Shown here: in pieces, positions 1 to 7,540 of the stretch | Position numbering within the stretch: the stretch's first letter is position 1 | How the letters are laid out: the number at the start of each line of letters is the position of its first letter | Assembly (NCBI RefSeq): GCF_900112285.1 | Contig: NZ_FOKZ01000026.1 | Location: 1-50,733 of the forward strand | DNA length: 50,733 nucleotides | Origin: Polaromonas sp. OV174 | GTDB taxonomy: Bacteria; Pseudomonadota; Gammaproteobacteria; Burkholderiales; Burkholderiaceae_C | Reading direction: 5' to 3' | Position numbers and translations under genes: made by a program | The notes under the pieces: model-generated | What the model saw: only the letters and a program-made list of their open reading frames with translations | Told to the model about the DNA's origin: nothing | The model's database searches: none

Positions 1-39
1 CTGGTCGACAAACTCAAAAACGAAGCGAAGGTGATCTAA
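1..39 (+). CDS. etfB: Electron transfer flavoprotein beta subunit, C-terminal end (partial)
   Basis: Only the last 12 codons and the TAA stop (37-39) are in the window, reading LVDKLKNEAKVI. This lysine-rich ending is typical of beta-proteobacterial EtfB, and the identity is supported by etfA starting at the very next base. EtfB binds AMP and forms the heterodimer with EtfA that passes electrons from acyl-CoA dehydrogenases to ETF:quinone oxidoreductase. The AAGGTGAT just before the stop probably serves as the etfA ribosome binding site. Confidence 0.75.
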   Translation: MVDKLKNEAKVI

Positions 40-984
40 ATGACTGCACTGGTAATTGCCGAACACGACAACAAGGCCATCAAGCCCGCCACCCTGAACA
101 CCGTGACCGCCGCCGCTCAGTGCGGTGGTGAGGTGCATGTGCTGGTGGCCGGCCTGAATGCCGCAGCCGCGGCCCAGGCCGCCGCGCAAATCGCCGGCGT
201 GGCCAAAGTCATCCACGTCGATGGCGCGCACTTTGAACATGGCCTGGCCGAAAACATGGCCGCCCAGGTGCTGGCCTTATGTGGCGATGGGGCCAGCAAC
301 TACTCGCACATCCTGTTCCCGGCCACCGCCTCCGGCAAAAACATCGCGCCGCGCGTGGCCGCCACGCTGGATGTGGGCCAGATCTCGGACATCACCAAGG
401 TGGATAGCCCCGACACCTTCGAGCGCCCCATCTATGCCGGCAACGCCATTGCCATCGTGCAAAGCCTGGATGCCACCAAGGTCATCACCGTGCGCACCAC
501 CGGCTTTGACGCGGCAGCGGCCAGCGGCGGCTCGGCCGCCGTTGAAACCCTGGCCGGCGTGGCCGACAGCGGCAAGTCCACCTTCCTGGGCGCCGAGATC
601 GCCAAGAGCGACCGCCCCGAACTGACGGCGGCCAAGATCATCGTCTCCGGTGGCCGTGCCCTGGGCAGCGCCGAGAAGTTCATGGAAGTGCTGACGCCGC
701 TGGCCGACAAGCTGGGCGCCGCCCTGGGCGCCAGCCGCGCCGCGGTCGATGCGGGCTACGCGCCCAACGACTGGCAAGTGGGCCAGACCGGCAAGATCGT
801 CGCGCCCCAGCTCTATGTGGCCGTGGGCATCTCGGGGGCCATCCAGCACCTGGCCGGCATGAAGGACTCCAAGGTCATCGTGGCCATCAACAAGGATGCC
901 GAAGCGCCCATCTTCGGCGTGGCCGACTACGGCCTGGAGGCCGATTTGTTCACGGCTGTGCCGGAGCTGCTGGCGATCATTTAG
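40..984 (+). CDS. etfA: Electron transfer flavoprotein alpha subunit (EtfA/FixB family)
   Basis: A 314-residue protein of normal family length (about 310). Residues 1-180 form the N-terminal ETF domain. The C-terminal FAD domain (from about 195) shows the family signature [20 protein letters not shown], followed by [21 protein letters not shown]. It carries the FAD of the soluble EtfAB dimer, which collects electrons from fatty-acid and amino-acid acyl-CoA dehydrogenases and delivers them to the membrane quinone pool. The ATG at 40 directly abuts the etfB stop codon, so translation is coupled. Nothing is unusual, and the gene reads as core chromosome. A stem-loop at 1028-1045 may end the transcript. 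Confidence 0.97.
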   Translation: MTALVIAEHDNKAIKPATLNTVTAAAQCGGEVHVLVAGLNAAAAAQAAAQIAGVAKVIHVDGAHFEHGLAENMAAQVLALCGDGASNYSHILFPATASGKNIAPRVAATLDVGQISDITKVDSPDTFERPIYAGNAIAIVQSLDATKVITVRTTGFDAAAASGGSAAVETLAGVADSGKSTFLGAEIAKSDRPELTAAKIIVSGGRALGSAEKFMEVLTPLADKLGAALGASRAAVDAGYAPNDWQVGQTGKIVAPQLYVAVGISGAIQHLAGMKDSKVIVAINKDAEAPIFGVADYGLEADLFTAVPELLAII

Positions 985-1027
985 ACCAGGTCTCGCGACT
1001 GGACTTCACCCGCTCCCGTAGGCTGAT

Positions 1028-1045
1028 CAGGCGCCATCGCGCCTG
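1028..1045 (+). terminator. Possible terminator stem-loop after etfA
   Basis: Perfect 7-bp arms CAGGCGC and GCGCCTG flank a CATC loop 44 bases after the etfA stop. There is no T-tract, so intrinsic termination is only a possibility. It could instead be a 3'-end stabilising hairpin. Confidence 0.35.
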
Positions 1046-1154
1046 TAGCCGTGATCCTCCTGGATTGAGGGGCGGCTAATGATTTTCGCGCCCCTGATAA
1101 AATTCGAGTCTGCAGCAACACGGCAGACCGAGAAAACCTGCCTGTACTGGCTCC

Positions 1155-1175
1155 GCATTTCATCCGATGAAATGC
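1155..1175. promoter_or_regulatory. Perfect 10+1+10 palindrome upstream of the DUF3348 operon
   Basis: Arms GCATTTCATC and GATGAAATGC are exact reverse complements around a single C, 125 bases before the first operon gene. Such symmetry suits a dimeric repressor operator or an RNA hairpin in the leader. No regulator gene adjoins it, so the binding partner is unknown. Confidence 0.45.
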
Positions 1176-1300
1176 CCGGCAGGGTGGAATGCAGCATCTC
1201 AATGAAGATATGTCCCTCCTGTTGGCGAATTTAATTGCTCGCAATAGCAGTCAGCGGCCTGCTCCAATCCCCCATAACTCAGCCAGTCAATGCCATTTGA

Positions 1301-2098
1301 ATGAAAGATAAGAAGCAGAGTGGGCCTCAAGCCTTGTCGCGTATTAACTTCAACAGTTCAAGGCTCATTCGGTTTCTCGCTGATCTGGCCATTGCGGATG
1401 GAGCCGAATCAAAGCAAACTTTTCCACAGAGACTCGGCCAATGGGTGAGTTTTACTGACGCCAATACGCTCTACACCGCGCTTGGCTCCAAAGCGGCGCA
1501 AGCTACTGTTAAGCCCTCAAAGGCTCAAGCCGGGGCAAAATCGGCGGCCTATCTCGTCGTTAACGAAGAATTGACGCGGGTACGTACTGCTTTGGTGGAT
1601 TTGATCAAACGCAGCTGTTCGCCCGCGCTTGGTACGGCTCGAATAAACTTTCCCACTCCCACGTCTGACACACCGCCGGAAATTGCGGCTTCCTATTTGC
1701 CGTTTCATAGGTTCTACCTGGCGCTGCAAAGGGATATGGATGCAAGGGTCGCGCCCTTGCGCGTCATGGTGCGGGATACGCTGATGACAGCCAGCCCCGC
1801 GCTCAAGCAGCTTGCCGCACTGGACACAGCGCTTGACGGGATTCTGGGTGATCGCGAGCGCCGCCTGTTCGGGGCAGTGCCTCTGTTGCTCGAAAAGCGC
1901 TTCGAGCAATTGCGCAAGGTTCACCAGCAGCAGCTTGTTGGTAGCGGGAAAACCGATGACCCTGCGACCTGGATGGAGCCCAGAGCCTGGCTGGCTGATT
2001 TTCGTGATGAATTAGTCGAAATTTTGCTCGCGGAACTGGACGTCAGGCTGCAACCCACAATGGGACTTATTGAAGCGTTTAGCAACGAGGTTAATTGA
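1301..2098 (+). CDS. DUF3348 family protein, first gene of a ZorAB-like motor operon
   Basis: A 265-residue soluble protein of unknown function that I recognise as DUF3348, a Burkholderiales/Xanthomonadales family found next to DUF802 genes. It has no signal peptide or transmembrane segment. An early helix (SSRLIRFLADLAIAD) is followed by a Ser/Ala/Lys-rich linker near residues 65-80. The C-terminal half is mainly helical and charged: the segment from about 135 (FHRFYLALQRDMDARVAPLR) is conserved in the family, and the end is DELVEILLAELDVRLQPTMG. The stop at 2096-2098 lies 5 bases before the next ATG. The position suggests a cytoplasmic partner of the membrane complex encoded next, which is inference. 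The start ATG has only a weak ribosome site. Confidence 0.85.
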   Translation: MKDKKQSGPQALSRINFNSSRLIRFLADLAIADGAESKQTFPQRLGQWVSFTDANTLYTALGSKAAQATVKPSKAQAGAKSAAYLVVNEELTRVRTALVDLIKRSCSPALGTARINFPTPTSDTPPEIAASYLPFHRFYLALQRDMDARVAPLRVMVRDTLMTASPALKQLAALDTALDGILGDRERRLFGAVPLLLEKRFEQLRKVHQQQLVGSGKTDDPATWMEPRAWLADFRDELVEILLAELDVRLQPTMGLIEAFSNEVN

Positions 2099-2103
2099 TA
2101 TTC

Positions 2104-4725
2104 ATGAATAGAATTTTTTTCGCAGCAGCCTTTTTTCTAGGCGCAATAGCGATAGCGTGGGTAGGCGTTGGCTTTTTCGGTACCAATTCGCTGGCGCTGG
2201 TAATGACATTGCTGATTGGTGTGGTGTATGGGGTCGGTGCGCTGGAATTACTAAAGTTCCGCCGGGCAACCACCACCTTGACCCATGCGCTGGCGGATAT
2301 CCCCGGCAACCTGTCGCCTGGTTTCGGCGCCGGGTCACCCCCTGACGAAACCAGTCCCCCTGAAGGGCTAAGAGGAGCGCCAAGCGACGAGCGCGGGGGC
2401 CTGGATGCTTGGCTGGGCAAACTGCATTCCTCACTGCAAGACGTCGTGCGCTTGCGTGTTGAAGGCGAGCGCATAGGTCTGCCCGGCCCCGCACTGACGC
2501 CCTATTTGGTGGGGCTGCTGGTGATGCTGGGGATGTTGGGTACCTTCCTGGGCATGGTGGTGACGCTCAATGGTGCAGTCTTTGCGCTGGAGGGCACCAC
2601 CGATCTGCAAACGATCCGTTCCTCCATGGCGGCACCGATCAAGGGCTTGGGGCTGGCATTTGGCACATCCTTGGCAGGCGTGGCTTCGTCCGCCATGCTG
2701 GGTTTGATCTCGGCGCTGGTGCGCCGTGAGCGCCTGCAAGCGGGACAACTGCTGGATCGCAAGATTGCGACGGTATTGCGTGGTTTCTCCCTCACCCACC
2801 AGCGTCAGGAAACCTTCAAAGCCCTGCAGCTTCAAGCCCAGGCCTTGCCCAGCGTGGTTGACAAGTTGCAGACCATGATGACGATGATGGAGCACCAGAG
2901 CAAGCAACTCAATGAGCGATTGCTGACCAATCAGGAAAGCTTTCATGGTCACATCAAGGGCGTCTATACCGAGCTGGCTGGCTCCGTGGACAAGTCGCTC
3001 AAAGACAGCCTGACAAGCAGCGCGCGCGTGGCCGGCGAGACCATCAAGCCGCTGGCTGAAGCCACGATGACGGGCATGGCGCGGGAAGCCACGCTGATGC
3101 ACGAACGCATGATCAGCACCACGCAGACACAACTGGACGAGCTCTCAACCCGGATAGGCGCCAGCGCGATCGGCATGGCACAGTCATGGAGTGCCGCGCT
3201 GTCCCAGCAAGAAGGCAGCAACGACAAGCTGCTCAGTCGTGTGGGCCAGGCTCTGCACGCCTTTGGCGAAACTTTCGAGCAACGCTCTGCTTCGCTGGTG
3301 AGCTCTATCGGAGAGTCTTACGCGTCCTTGCAGGCGGAGCAGGCCACGGGTAATCAACAGCAGCTGGCAACCTGGACGCAATCGCTGGAATCCATTGGGG
3401 CCACGCTCCAGCGCGAATGGCAACAGGCCGGCGTGCAAACGCTAGCCCAGCAGCAACAGATCTGCACTGCGCTGGACCAGACCGCGCGCCAGATGACCGA
3501 GCAGGCACAGACGCAGGAAAAGGGCAGCGCCGAACTGCTGGGCCGTGTCGACCAGTCCCTGCAGGGTTTCAGCGCAACCTTCGAGCAACGTTCCGCGTCG
3601 CTGGTGACCACGGTCAGCGAGGCCTATGCGACTTTGCAGGCGAATCAGGCCACGGATAGTCAACAAAGGTTGGCAACCTGGACGCAATCGCTGGAATCCA
3701 TGGCGGCCACGCTCCAGCGCGAATGGCAACAGGCCGGCGTGCAAACGCTAGCCCAGCAGCAGCAAATCTGCACTGCGCTGGAGCAGACCGCGCGCCAGAT
3801 GACCGAGCAGGCGCAGACGCAGGAGAAGGGCAGCGTCGAACTGCTGGGCCGTGTCGACCAGACCCTGCAGGCCTTCAGCGAAAACTTCGAGCAACGTTCT
3901 GCTTCGCTGGTGAGCTCGGTCAGCGAGACCTACGCGACTTTGCAGGCAAATCAGGACACGGATAGTCAACAAAAGTTGGCAACCTGGACGCATTCGCTGG
4001 AATCCATGGCGGCCACGCTCCAGAGCGAATGGCAACAGGCCGGCGCGCAAACCCTGGCCCAGCAGCAACAGATCTGCACCACACTGGAAAAAACCGTGCA
4101 GCAGGTCATTGAGCAAACTCAAACCCATTCCAGCCATACGCTGACCGAGATCACGCACTTACTGGACACAGCTGCCCAAGCGCCACGCGCCGCTGCGGAA
4201 GTGATAGCTCAATTGCGTCAGGAACTATCGAGCAGCATGGCGCGTGACAACGCCATGCTGGAAGAGCGCAGCCACATTCTTGAAACGCTCAGCGCCCTGC
4301 TGAACACCATCAACCATGCGTCTACCGAACAGCGCTCGACGATTGATGCGCTGGTCGCCTCCTCGGAGGAACTGCTGAGCCGCGTCGGTAATCAGTTTGC
4401 CGAAAAGCTAGACGCCGAATCGGCGCGCTTGTCAGACTCGGCTGCGCATGTCATCAGCAGTGCGGTCGAGGTATCGAGTCTCAGCGAATCATTCAATTTC
4501 GCGGTGCAACTCTTCAACGAGTCGAATGAGAAACTCATTGCCAACCTGCAGCGCATTGAAGCCTCAATGGACAAGTCCATGGCGCGAAGCGACGATCAGC
4601 TCGCCTATTACGTGGCGCAAGCCCGCGAAATCATTGATCTGAGCATCATGTCGCAAAAAGAAGTTTTTGAAGATATGCGCCAGCTCAGCGGTCAACAAGC
4701 ATCGCTGGGTGAAAAGGTGAACTGA
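2104..4725 (+). CDS. DUF802 protein: MotA/TolQ/ZorA-like membrane protein with long coiled-coil tail
   Basis: An 873-residue protein if the ATG at 2104 is used; a TTG at 2095 would add three residues and sits closer to the CGAGG ribosome site at 2086-2090. Four membrane segments are visible at about residues 3-23, 29-50, 131-155 and 178-206. The Gly-rich third segment (LVMLGMLGTFLGMVVTL) and the fourth (IKGLGLAFGTSLAGVASSAM) resemble the MotA/TolQ/ExbB proton-channel fold. A Pro/Gly-rich cytoplasmic loop lies at 66-100. The remaining 660 residues are Gln/Ala-rich coiled coil, including three 102-residue repeats at 376-681. By analogy with ZorA of Zorya, the channel would be a pentamer with the tail projecting into the cytoplasm. 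The next gene starts inside the stop codon. The DUF802 name is from memory; the motor role is inferred. Confidence 0.85.
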   Translation: MNRIFFAAAFFLGAIAIAWVGVGFFGTNSLALVMTLLIGVVYGVGALELLKFRRATTTLTHALADIPGNLSPGFGAGSPPDETSPPEGLRGAPSDERGGLDAWLGKLHSSLQDVVRLRVEGERIGLPGPALTPYLVGLLVMLGMLGTFLGMVVTLNGAVFALEGTTDLQTIRSSMAAPIKGLGLAFGTSLAGVASSAMLGLISALVRRERLQAGQLLDRKIATVLRGFSLTHQRQETFKALQLQAQALPSVVDKLQTMMTMMEHQSKQLNERLLTNQESFHGHIKGVYTELAGSVDKSLKDSLTSSARVAGETIKPLAEATMTGMAREATLMHERMISTTQTQLDELSTRIGASAIGMAQSWSAALSQQEGSNDKLLSRVGQALHAFGETFEQRSASLVSSIGESYASLQAEQATGNQQQLATWTQSLESIGATLQREWQQAGVQTLAQQQQICTALDQTARQMTEQAQTQEKGSAELLGRVDQSLQGFSATFEQRSASLVTTVSEAYATLQANQATDSQQRLATWTQSLESMAATLQREWQQAGVQTLAQQQQICTALEQTARQMTEQAQTQEKGSVELLGRVDQTLQAFSENFEQRSASLVSSVSETYATLQANQDTDSQQKLATWTHSLESMAATLQSEWQQAGAQTLAQQQQICTTLEKTVQQVIEQTQTHSSHTLTEITHLLDTAAQAPRAAAEVIAQLRQELSSSMARDNAMLEERSHILETLSALLNTINHASTEQRSTIDALVASSEELLSRVGNQFAEKLDAESARLSDSAAHVISSAVEVSSLSESFNFAVQLFNESNEKLIANLQRIEASMDKSMARSDDQLAYYVAQAREIIDLSIMSQKEVFEDMRQLSGQQASLGEKVN
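3229..4146 (+). repeat. Three tandem 306-bp (102-residue) repeats in the DUF802 coiled coil
   Basis: The units run 3229-3534, 3535-3840 and 3841-4146. Anchors such as GGCAACCTGG recur at 3366, 3672 and 3978, exactly 306 bases apart. Each unit encodes LL-RV-Q-L-F, FEQRSASLV, TWTQSLES and QQQQICT blocks. Units two and three are nearly identical in DNA over long stretches, while the end of unit three has drifted. The exact multiple of three keeps frame if copies are gained or lost. Confidence 0.95.
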
Positions 4726-5363
4726 TGGAGGACATGGACTGCACAGTTGAGCAAAGCGCGCCGATATGGGCTGTATTTGGCGACCTGATGTCAGGCGTGC
4801 TGGGCGCATTTGTTCTGATCTTGGTCGGCGTGCTGGGCGTGCAACTGGAGCTCGCGACCAAGCTCGAAACCGAGATCAATAAGCGCCAAATCGAAGAGAA
4901 ACGTCGCATGGCCCTGGAAGTGGCCCTGGCCATACCGCTAGCGTCTGGACGGGTCACTTTGAGCAATGGACGCATTGGCATCAGCGGCAGCGTCCTGTTT
5001 GCCACCAATTCCGCTGCGTTGCAGCCCGAAGGTCGGCAACTCCTGAAGAGCCTGGTAACACCGCTGCGCGCCTACCTCAGTGCGCGCGAAGAATTGTTGA
5101 TGGTGAGTGGTTTTACCGACGACAAAAATATAGTGGGTGGCAAGGACAGCTTTGCAGACAACTGGGAGCTTTCAGCGCAGCGGGCCTTAACCGTGACACG
5201 CACCTTGATCGAAGAAGGCATGCCCGCCTCGTCGGTCTTCGCCGCTGCCTTTGGTGCAGAACAGCCGGTGGCATCCAACGCCGATGCCAAGGGACGCTCG
5301 AAAAACAGGCGCGTTGAAATGGCACCCGTGCCCAAATCCACCAATGCAAACGTCGGGCAATGA
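4725..5363 (+). CDS. MotB/ZorB-like OmpA-family protein
   Basis: A 212-residue protein with a short cytoplasmic N-terminus and one membrane helix at about 13-39 (IWAVFGDLMSGVLGAFVLIL). The helix carries Asp20 near its start, in the place of the proton-accepting aspartate of MotB and ZorB. A charged linker (40-65) leads to a periplasmic OmpA/MotB peptidoglycan-binding domain with SGFTDD (128-133), NWELSAQRA (146-154) and GRSKNRRVEM (190-199). The first position of the classical GHTD motif is changed to GFTD. The ATG overlaps the preceding TGA by one base (TGATG), and the next ATG lies inside its own stop region, so the genes are tightly coupled. It most likely anchors the DUF802 channel to the cell wall as a stator. 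Family assignment is firm; the complex is inferred. Confidence 0.92.
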   Translation: MEDMDCTVEQSAPIWAVFGDLMSGVLGAFVLILVGVLGVQLELATKLETEINKRQIEEKRRMALEVALAIPLASGRVTLSNGRIGISGSVLFATNSAALQPEGRQLLKSLVTPLRAYLSAREELLMVSGFTDDKNIVGGKDSFADNWELSAQRALTVTRTLIEEGMPASSVFAAAFGAEQPVASNADAKGRSKNRRVEMAPVPKSTNANVGQ

Positions 5364-6088
5364 GCCACGAGCCTGACCCCGTAACAGCCATCGCATCATT
5401 GCGCGATGGCGGCGCCGACCAGTTCGACCCCGTTCGCCTGCATTTTCTTGAAGCATTGGCCAGACGCACGCGAGATCGCGAAGGCGCAGTCAAACGCATT
5501 CTTGAAGACAAGCTGAACCATGCCTTGGCGGCCTACCAAAAGCGCTTTGAGCAGACGAACAAGGCGCTCCATGACGCCGCCCTGCGCCTGATTGAGCAGC
5601 GCCCGGATGCATCAAGCGATTTGAGGCGCTTGTTGGAGTCCGGAAACTTTGGAGAGTTGCGGCAGTGCGTAGCGCGAGTGGAAAGCGCCCCCCAGCAGAC
5701 CACCTTGGCTCAGTTGACCCGCGATCTGTCGCAACACATGCCAAATAGTGTGCGGACAAATGTGGCTGCAAGCGATGCAGGCATAGGCTCCCGACTTGAA
5801 CTCAAATCCATACGTTATTTCAGGGATACGTGGTCCAAGCTCAGTGTTGAAAAACAGCTGGCGCAAGCCAATGAGCAAGGTCCGGAGAATGCAGGGCCAC
5901 TTAATTCGCACCAATTGTTGCTGCGCGCATTTTCAGTGATGCGTGACATCTCGCCGGATTATCTGAACCGCTTCGTCTCCTATGTAGATACCTTGCTCTG
6001 GCTTGATCATGTGGATAGCAAACCCATCGCGAAAAACGCCGCCGATGATGAGAGCGGAAAAAAACGAAAAACCAGCCGCACTCGCTAA
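5360..6088 (+). CDS. DUF2894 family protein, last gene of the motor-like operon
   Basis: A 242-residue cytoplasmic protein of unknown function. It has a helical N-terminal half (about 22-75, Arg/Lys/Glu-rich with the look of a coiled coil) and a conserved C-terminal block from about residue 152 (LELKSIRYFRDTWSKLSVEK, then PLNSHQLLLRAF and MRDISPDYLNRFVSYVDTLL), which I recognise as DUF2894. A Lys/Arg-rich tail ends the protein. The start ATGA overlaps the preceding stop by four bases. Its invariable company with DUF3348, DUF802 and OmpA genes suggests an accessory or effector subunit that senses or uses the motor tail. No catalytic motif can be seen. Confidence 0.85.
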   Translation: MSHEPDPVTAIASLRDGGADQFDPVRLHFLEALARRTRDREGAVKRILEDKLNHALAAYQKRFEQTNKALHDAALRLIEQRPDASSDLRRLLESGNFGELRQCVARVESAPQQTTLAQLTRDLSQHMPNSVRTNVAASDAGIGSRLELKSIRYFRDTWSKLSVEKQLAQANEQGPENAGPLNSHQLLLRAFSVMRDISPDYLNRFVSYVDTLLWLDHVDSKPIAKNAADDESGKKRKTSRTR

Positions 6089-6166
6089 GGCGTACGCACC
6101 AGTCAATTTCGGTTCGGCCGCAAAAAAACAGCGGGCATTGCATGCTCTACCCCGCCTGGCTTTAGC

Positions 6167-6619
6167 TCACATCTTGGGCGGCCAATGGTGCGTCTCCCCT
6201 TGGCAGTTTTTGCACCAAGCGTAGAGCGCGTCATACATCACCATGCCGTGCGCCAGCATCTCGTGGTCATCACTGAAGTTTTGCGACAGGCCGAGCGACA
6301 AGGCGTATAGACCCGCCGACTGCGGCGTCAGCTCGAGCCGCGATGTGTCCGCGCCGCGAACAATCAGGGCCAATTGCTGCAATGCTGGTTCCCGCAGGTC
6401 GTACTTCAAAAGAAAGGCGTCGAAGCTGCACAGCTCCCCAACGTGCGTCATTTCAACGCCCGGAATGTCGTAGGGAGTTGCCCCCGTCTGTTTGGCCGTC
6501 TCCAGCACCTTGTCGGCCGGGACATACAGAAACTCCGGAGCCTTGTCGATGAAACGCACGACCAGCCACGGGCAGGCAATGCGGTCAATCTTGGGACGTT
6601 CGCGTGTGACCCATTTCAT
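6167..6619 (-). CDS. Stand-alone ChrB C-terminal-domain protein
   Basis: A 150-residue protein matching the C-terminal (chromate-resistance exported/ChrB) domain, with no N-terminal regulatory half. Its start, KWVTRERPKIDRIACPWLVV, mirrors TWATRKRPWVDRLASAWLIQ in the full-length ChrB encoded at the head of the same operon. The internal block MTHVGELCSFDAFL parallels FTHVGDKVTFEVVA. It has no signal peptide. It is the last gene of the chr operon and overlaps the dismutase gene by four bases. It probably supports chromate tolerance or sensing, but its activity is unknown. The cysteines of IACPWL and of WCKNCQG near the end could bind metal; that is inference. Confidence 0.88.
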   Translation of the reverse strand: MKWVTRERPKIDRIACPWLVVRFIDKAPEFLYVPADKVLETAKQTGATPYDIPGVEMTHVGELCSFDAFLLKYDLREPALQQLALIVRGADTSRLELTPQSAGLYALSLGLSQNFSDDHEMLAHGMVMYDALYAWCKNCQGETHHWPPKM

Positions 6620-7530
6620 GATGTACCTCCTTTCGATTCAAGGGCACGGCCAGCCGCTTGCCACCCGGCTAAGCCGCCGCGCAGATAGCGCGCGCGCAGT
6701 CCCGCAGCCCTCAGCCGCAGTGCCGTTGCGCGTCCAACCTCATGCCCATAGACACAGTAGACGACGATGTCGCGGTCGGCCGGCAAGGTGCTGGCCCAGC
6801 TGTCGACGGTGGCGGGGTCGTGCCAGCGGGCACCGGCAAGTTGCGTTGCTGCCTCCTCGAAAACGCCTGCGCGGCGCACATCCAGCAGCAGCGCACCGGC
6901 GACTTCATCCTGCGTCGCCCCATAGGGCTCGCTGGCCCCGTGCACGGCGAGTTGATAGCGTTCATAGACGGCCTCCCAATGGATGTTCTCCATGAAGGCA
7001 TCGACGTAATTGCCCGCCGCTGCGCCAAAGTCCATGTGGTAGGAATGTTCGTACATGTCCAGCGCAAGGATGGGAAGGCCGCCAGCCAGCGCATGCGTGT
7101 GGTCTGCCGCCCATTGGTTCACCAGTGTTCCGTCACGCGGCTGGAACACCAGCAACACCCAGCCGGAACCACCACCGAGCGCCTTGCCCATGGCGACGAA
7201 CTCCTCGCGCCAGCGGTCCAGGCTGCCGAAGCTGGCCTGCAGCGCCAGTGCCATGGCTGGCTGCATCGTGTGTCCGTCACCGCCTAGGCTGCCGAAATAC
7301 AGCTCATGAAGCAGCATGGAGTTGCTGGCGATTAGTTCCTCACGCTTCAAGCCATTGAGCAGGAAGCCGGGCGTGCTCGCCGGGGACAGCGCGCCCCACT
7401 GCGCGCGAATGGCGTTGAGGCGTTTGACGGCGCCGCCATAGTTGTTCTGATGGTGACTGCGCAGCAGTTTTTCGGACAAGCCGCGCAAGGCGGCAGGGTC
7501 AAAGGGCAGATCCTGGATGCGATTTTCCAT
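6616..7530 (-). CDS. Superoxide dismutase (Fe/Mn)-rhodanese fusion of the chromate operon
   Basis: A 304-residue protein. Residues 1-195 are an Fe/Mn superoxide dismutase with ligands visible as His26 or His27 (SHHQNNYGG), His75 (LHELYFG), Asp158 and His162 (DMYEHSYH). Residues from about 205 form a rhodanese domain (AGALLLDVRRAGVFEEA) with active-site Cys259 in VVYCVYGHEVGR and the C-terminal LRGGLAGWQAAGRAL. In Cupriavidus-type chromate clusters, ChrC (dismutase) and ChrE (rhodanese-like) are separate proteins; here they are joined. The likely role is removal of superoxide formed during Cr(VI) reduction, coupled to thiol or sulfur handling. There is a good ribosome site (GAGGAGAT) before the ATG at 7530. 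It overlaps the following gene by four bases. Confidence 0.93.
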   Translation of the reverse strand: MENRIQDLPFDPAALRGLSEKLLRSHHQNNYGGAVKRLNAIRAQWGALSPASTPGFLLNGLKREELIASNSMLLHELYFGSLGGDGHTMQPAMALALQASFGSLDRWREEFVAMGKALGGGSGWVLLVFQPRDGTLVNQWAADHTHALAGGLPILALDMYEHSYHMDFGAAAGNYVDAFMENIHWEAVYERYQLAVHGASEPYGATQDEVAGALLLDVRRAGVFEEAATQLAGARWHDPATVDSWASTLPADRDIVVYCVYGHEVGRATALRLRAAGLRARYLRGGLAGWQAAGRALESKGGTS

Positions 7531-7540
7531 AGCAATCTCC

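Larger units (their letters stand above)
985..1300. other. Intergenic region between etfA and the DUF3348 operon
   Basis: There is no convincing gene in these 316 bases; the one open frame on the minus strand lacks family resemblance and a ribosome site. The region holds three potential stem structures: 1028-1045, 1068-1095 (arms AGGGGCG and CGCCCCT), and a perfect palindrome at 1155-1175. The promoter of the following operon should lie here, but no strong -35/-10 pair stands out. Confidence 0.6.

Noticed and set aside
981..1244. An 87-codon minus-strand frame after etfA
   Set aside because: Arg/Ser/Cys-rich translation without family resemblance, overlapping stem-loop structures.
3229..4146. 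CRISPR array or minisatellite
   Set aside because: The 306-bp period keeps reading frame and encodes a coiled-coil repeat; there are no spacers.
1301..6088. Calling the operon a bona fide Zorya defence system
   Set aside because: No ZorC, ZorD or ZorE genes are present, the accessory genes are different families, and the operon lies next to housekeeping etfBA rather than in a defence island. Only the ZorAB-like architecture is claimed.
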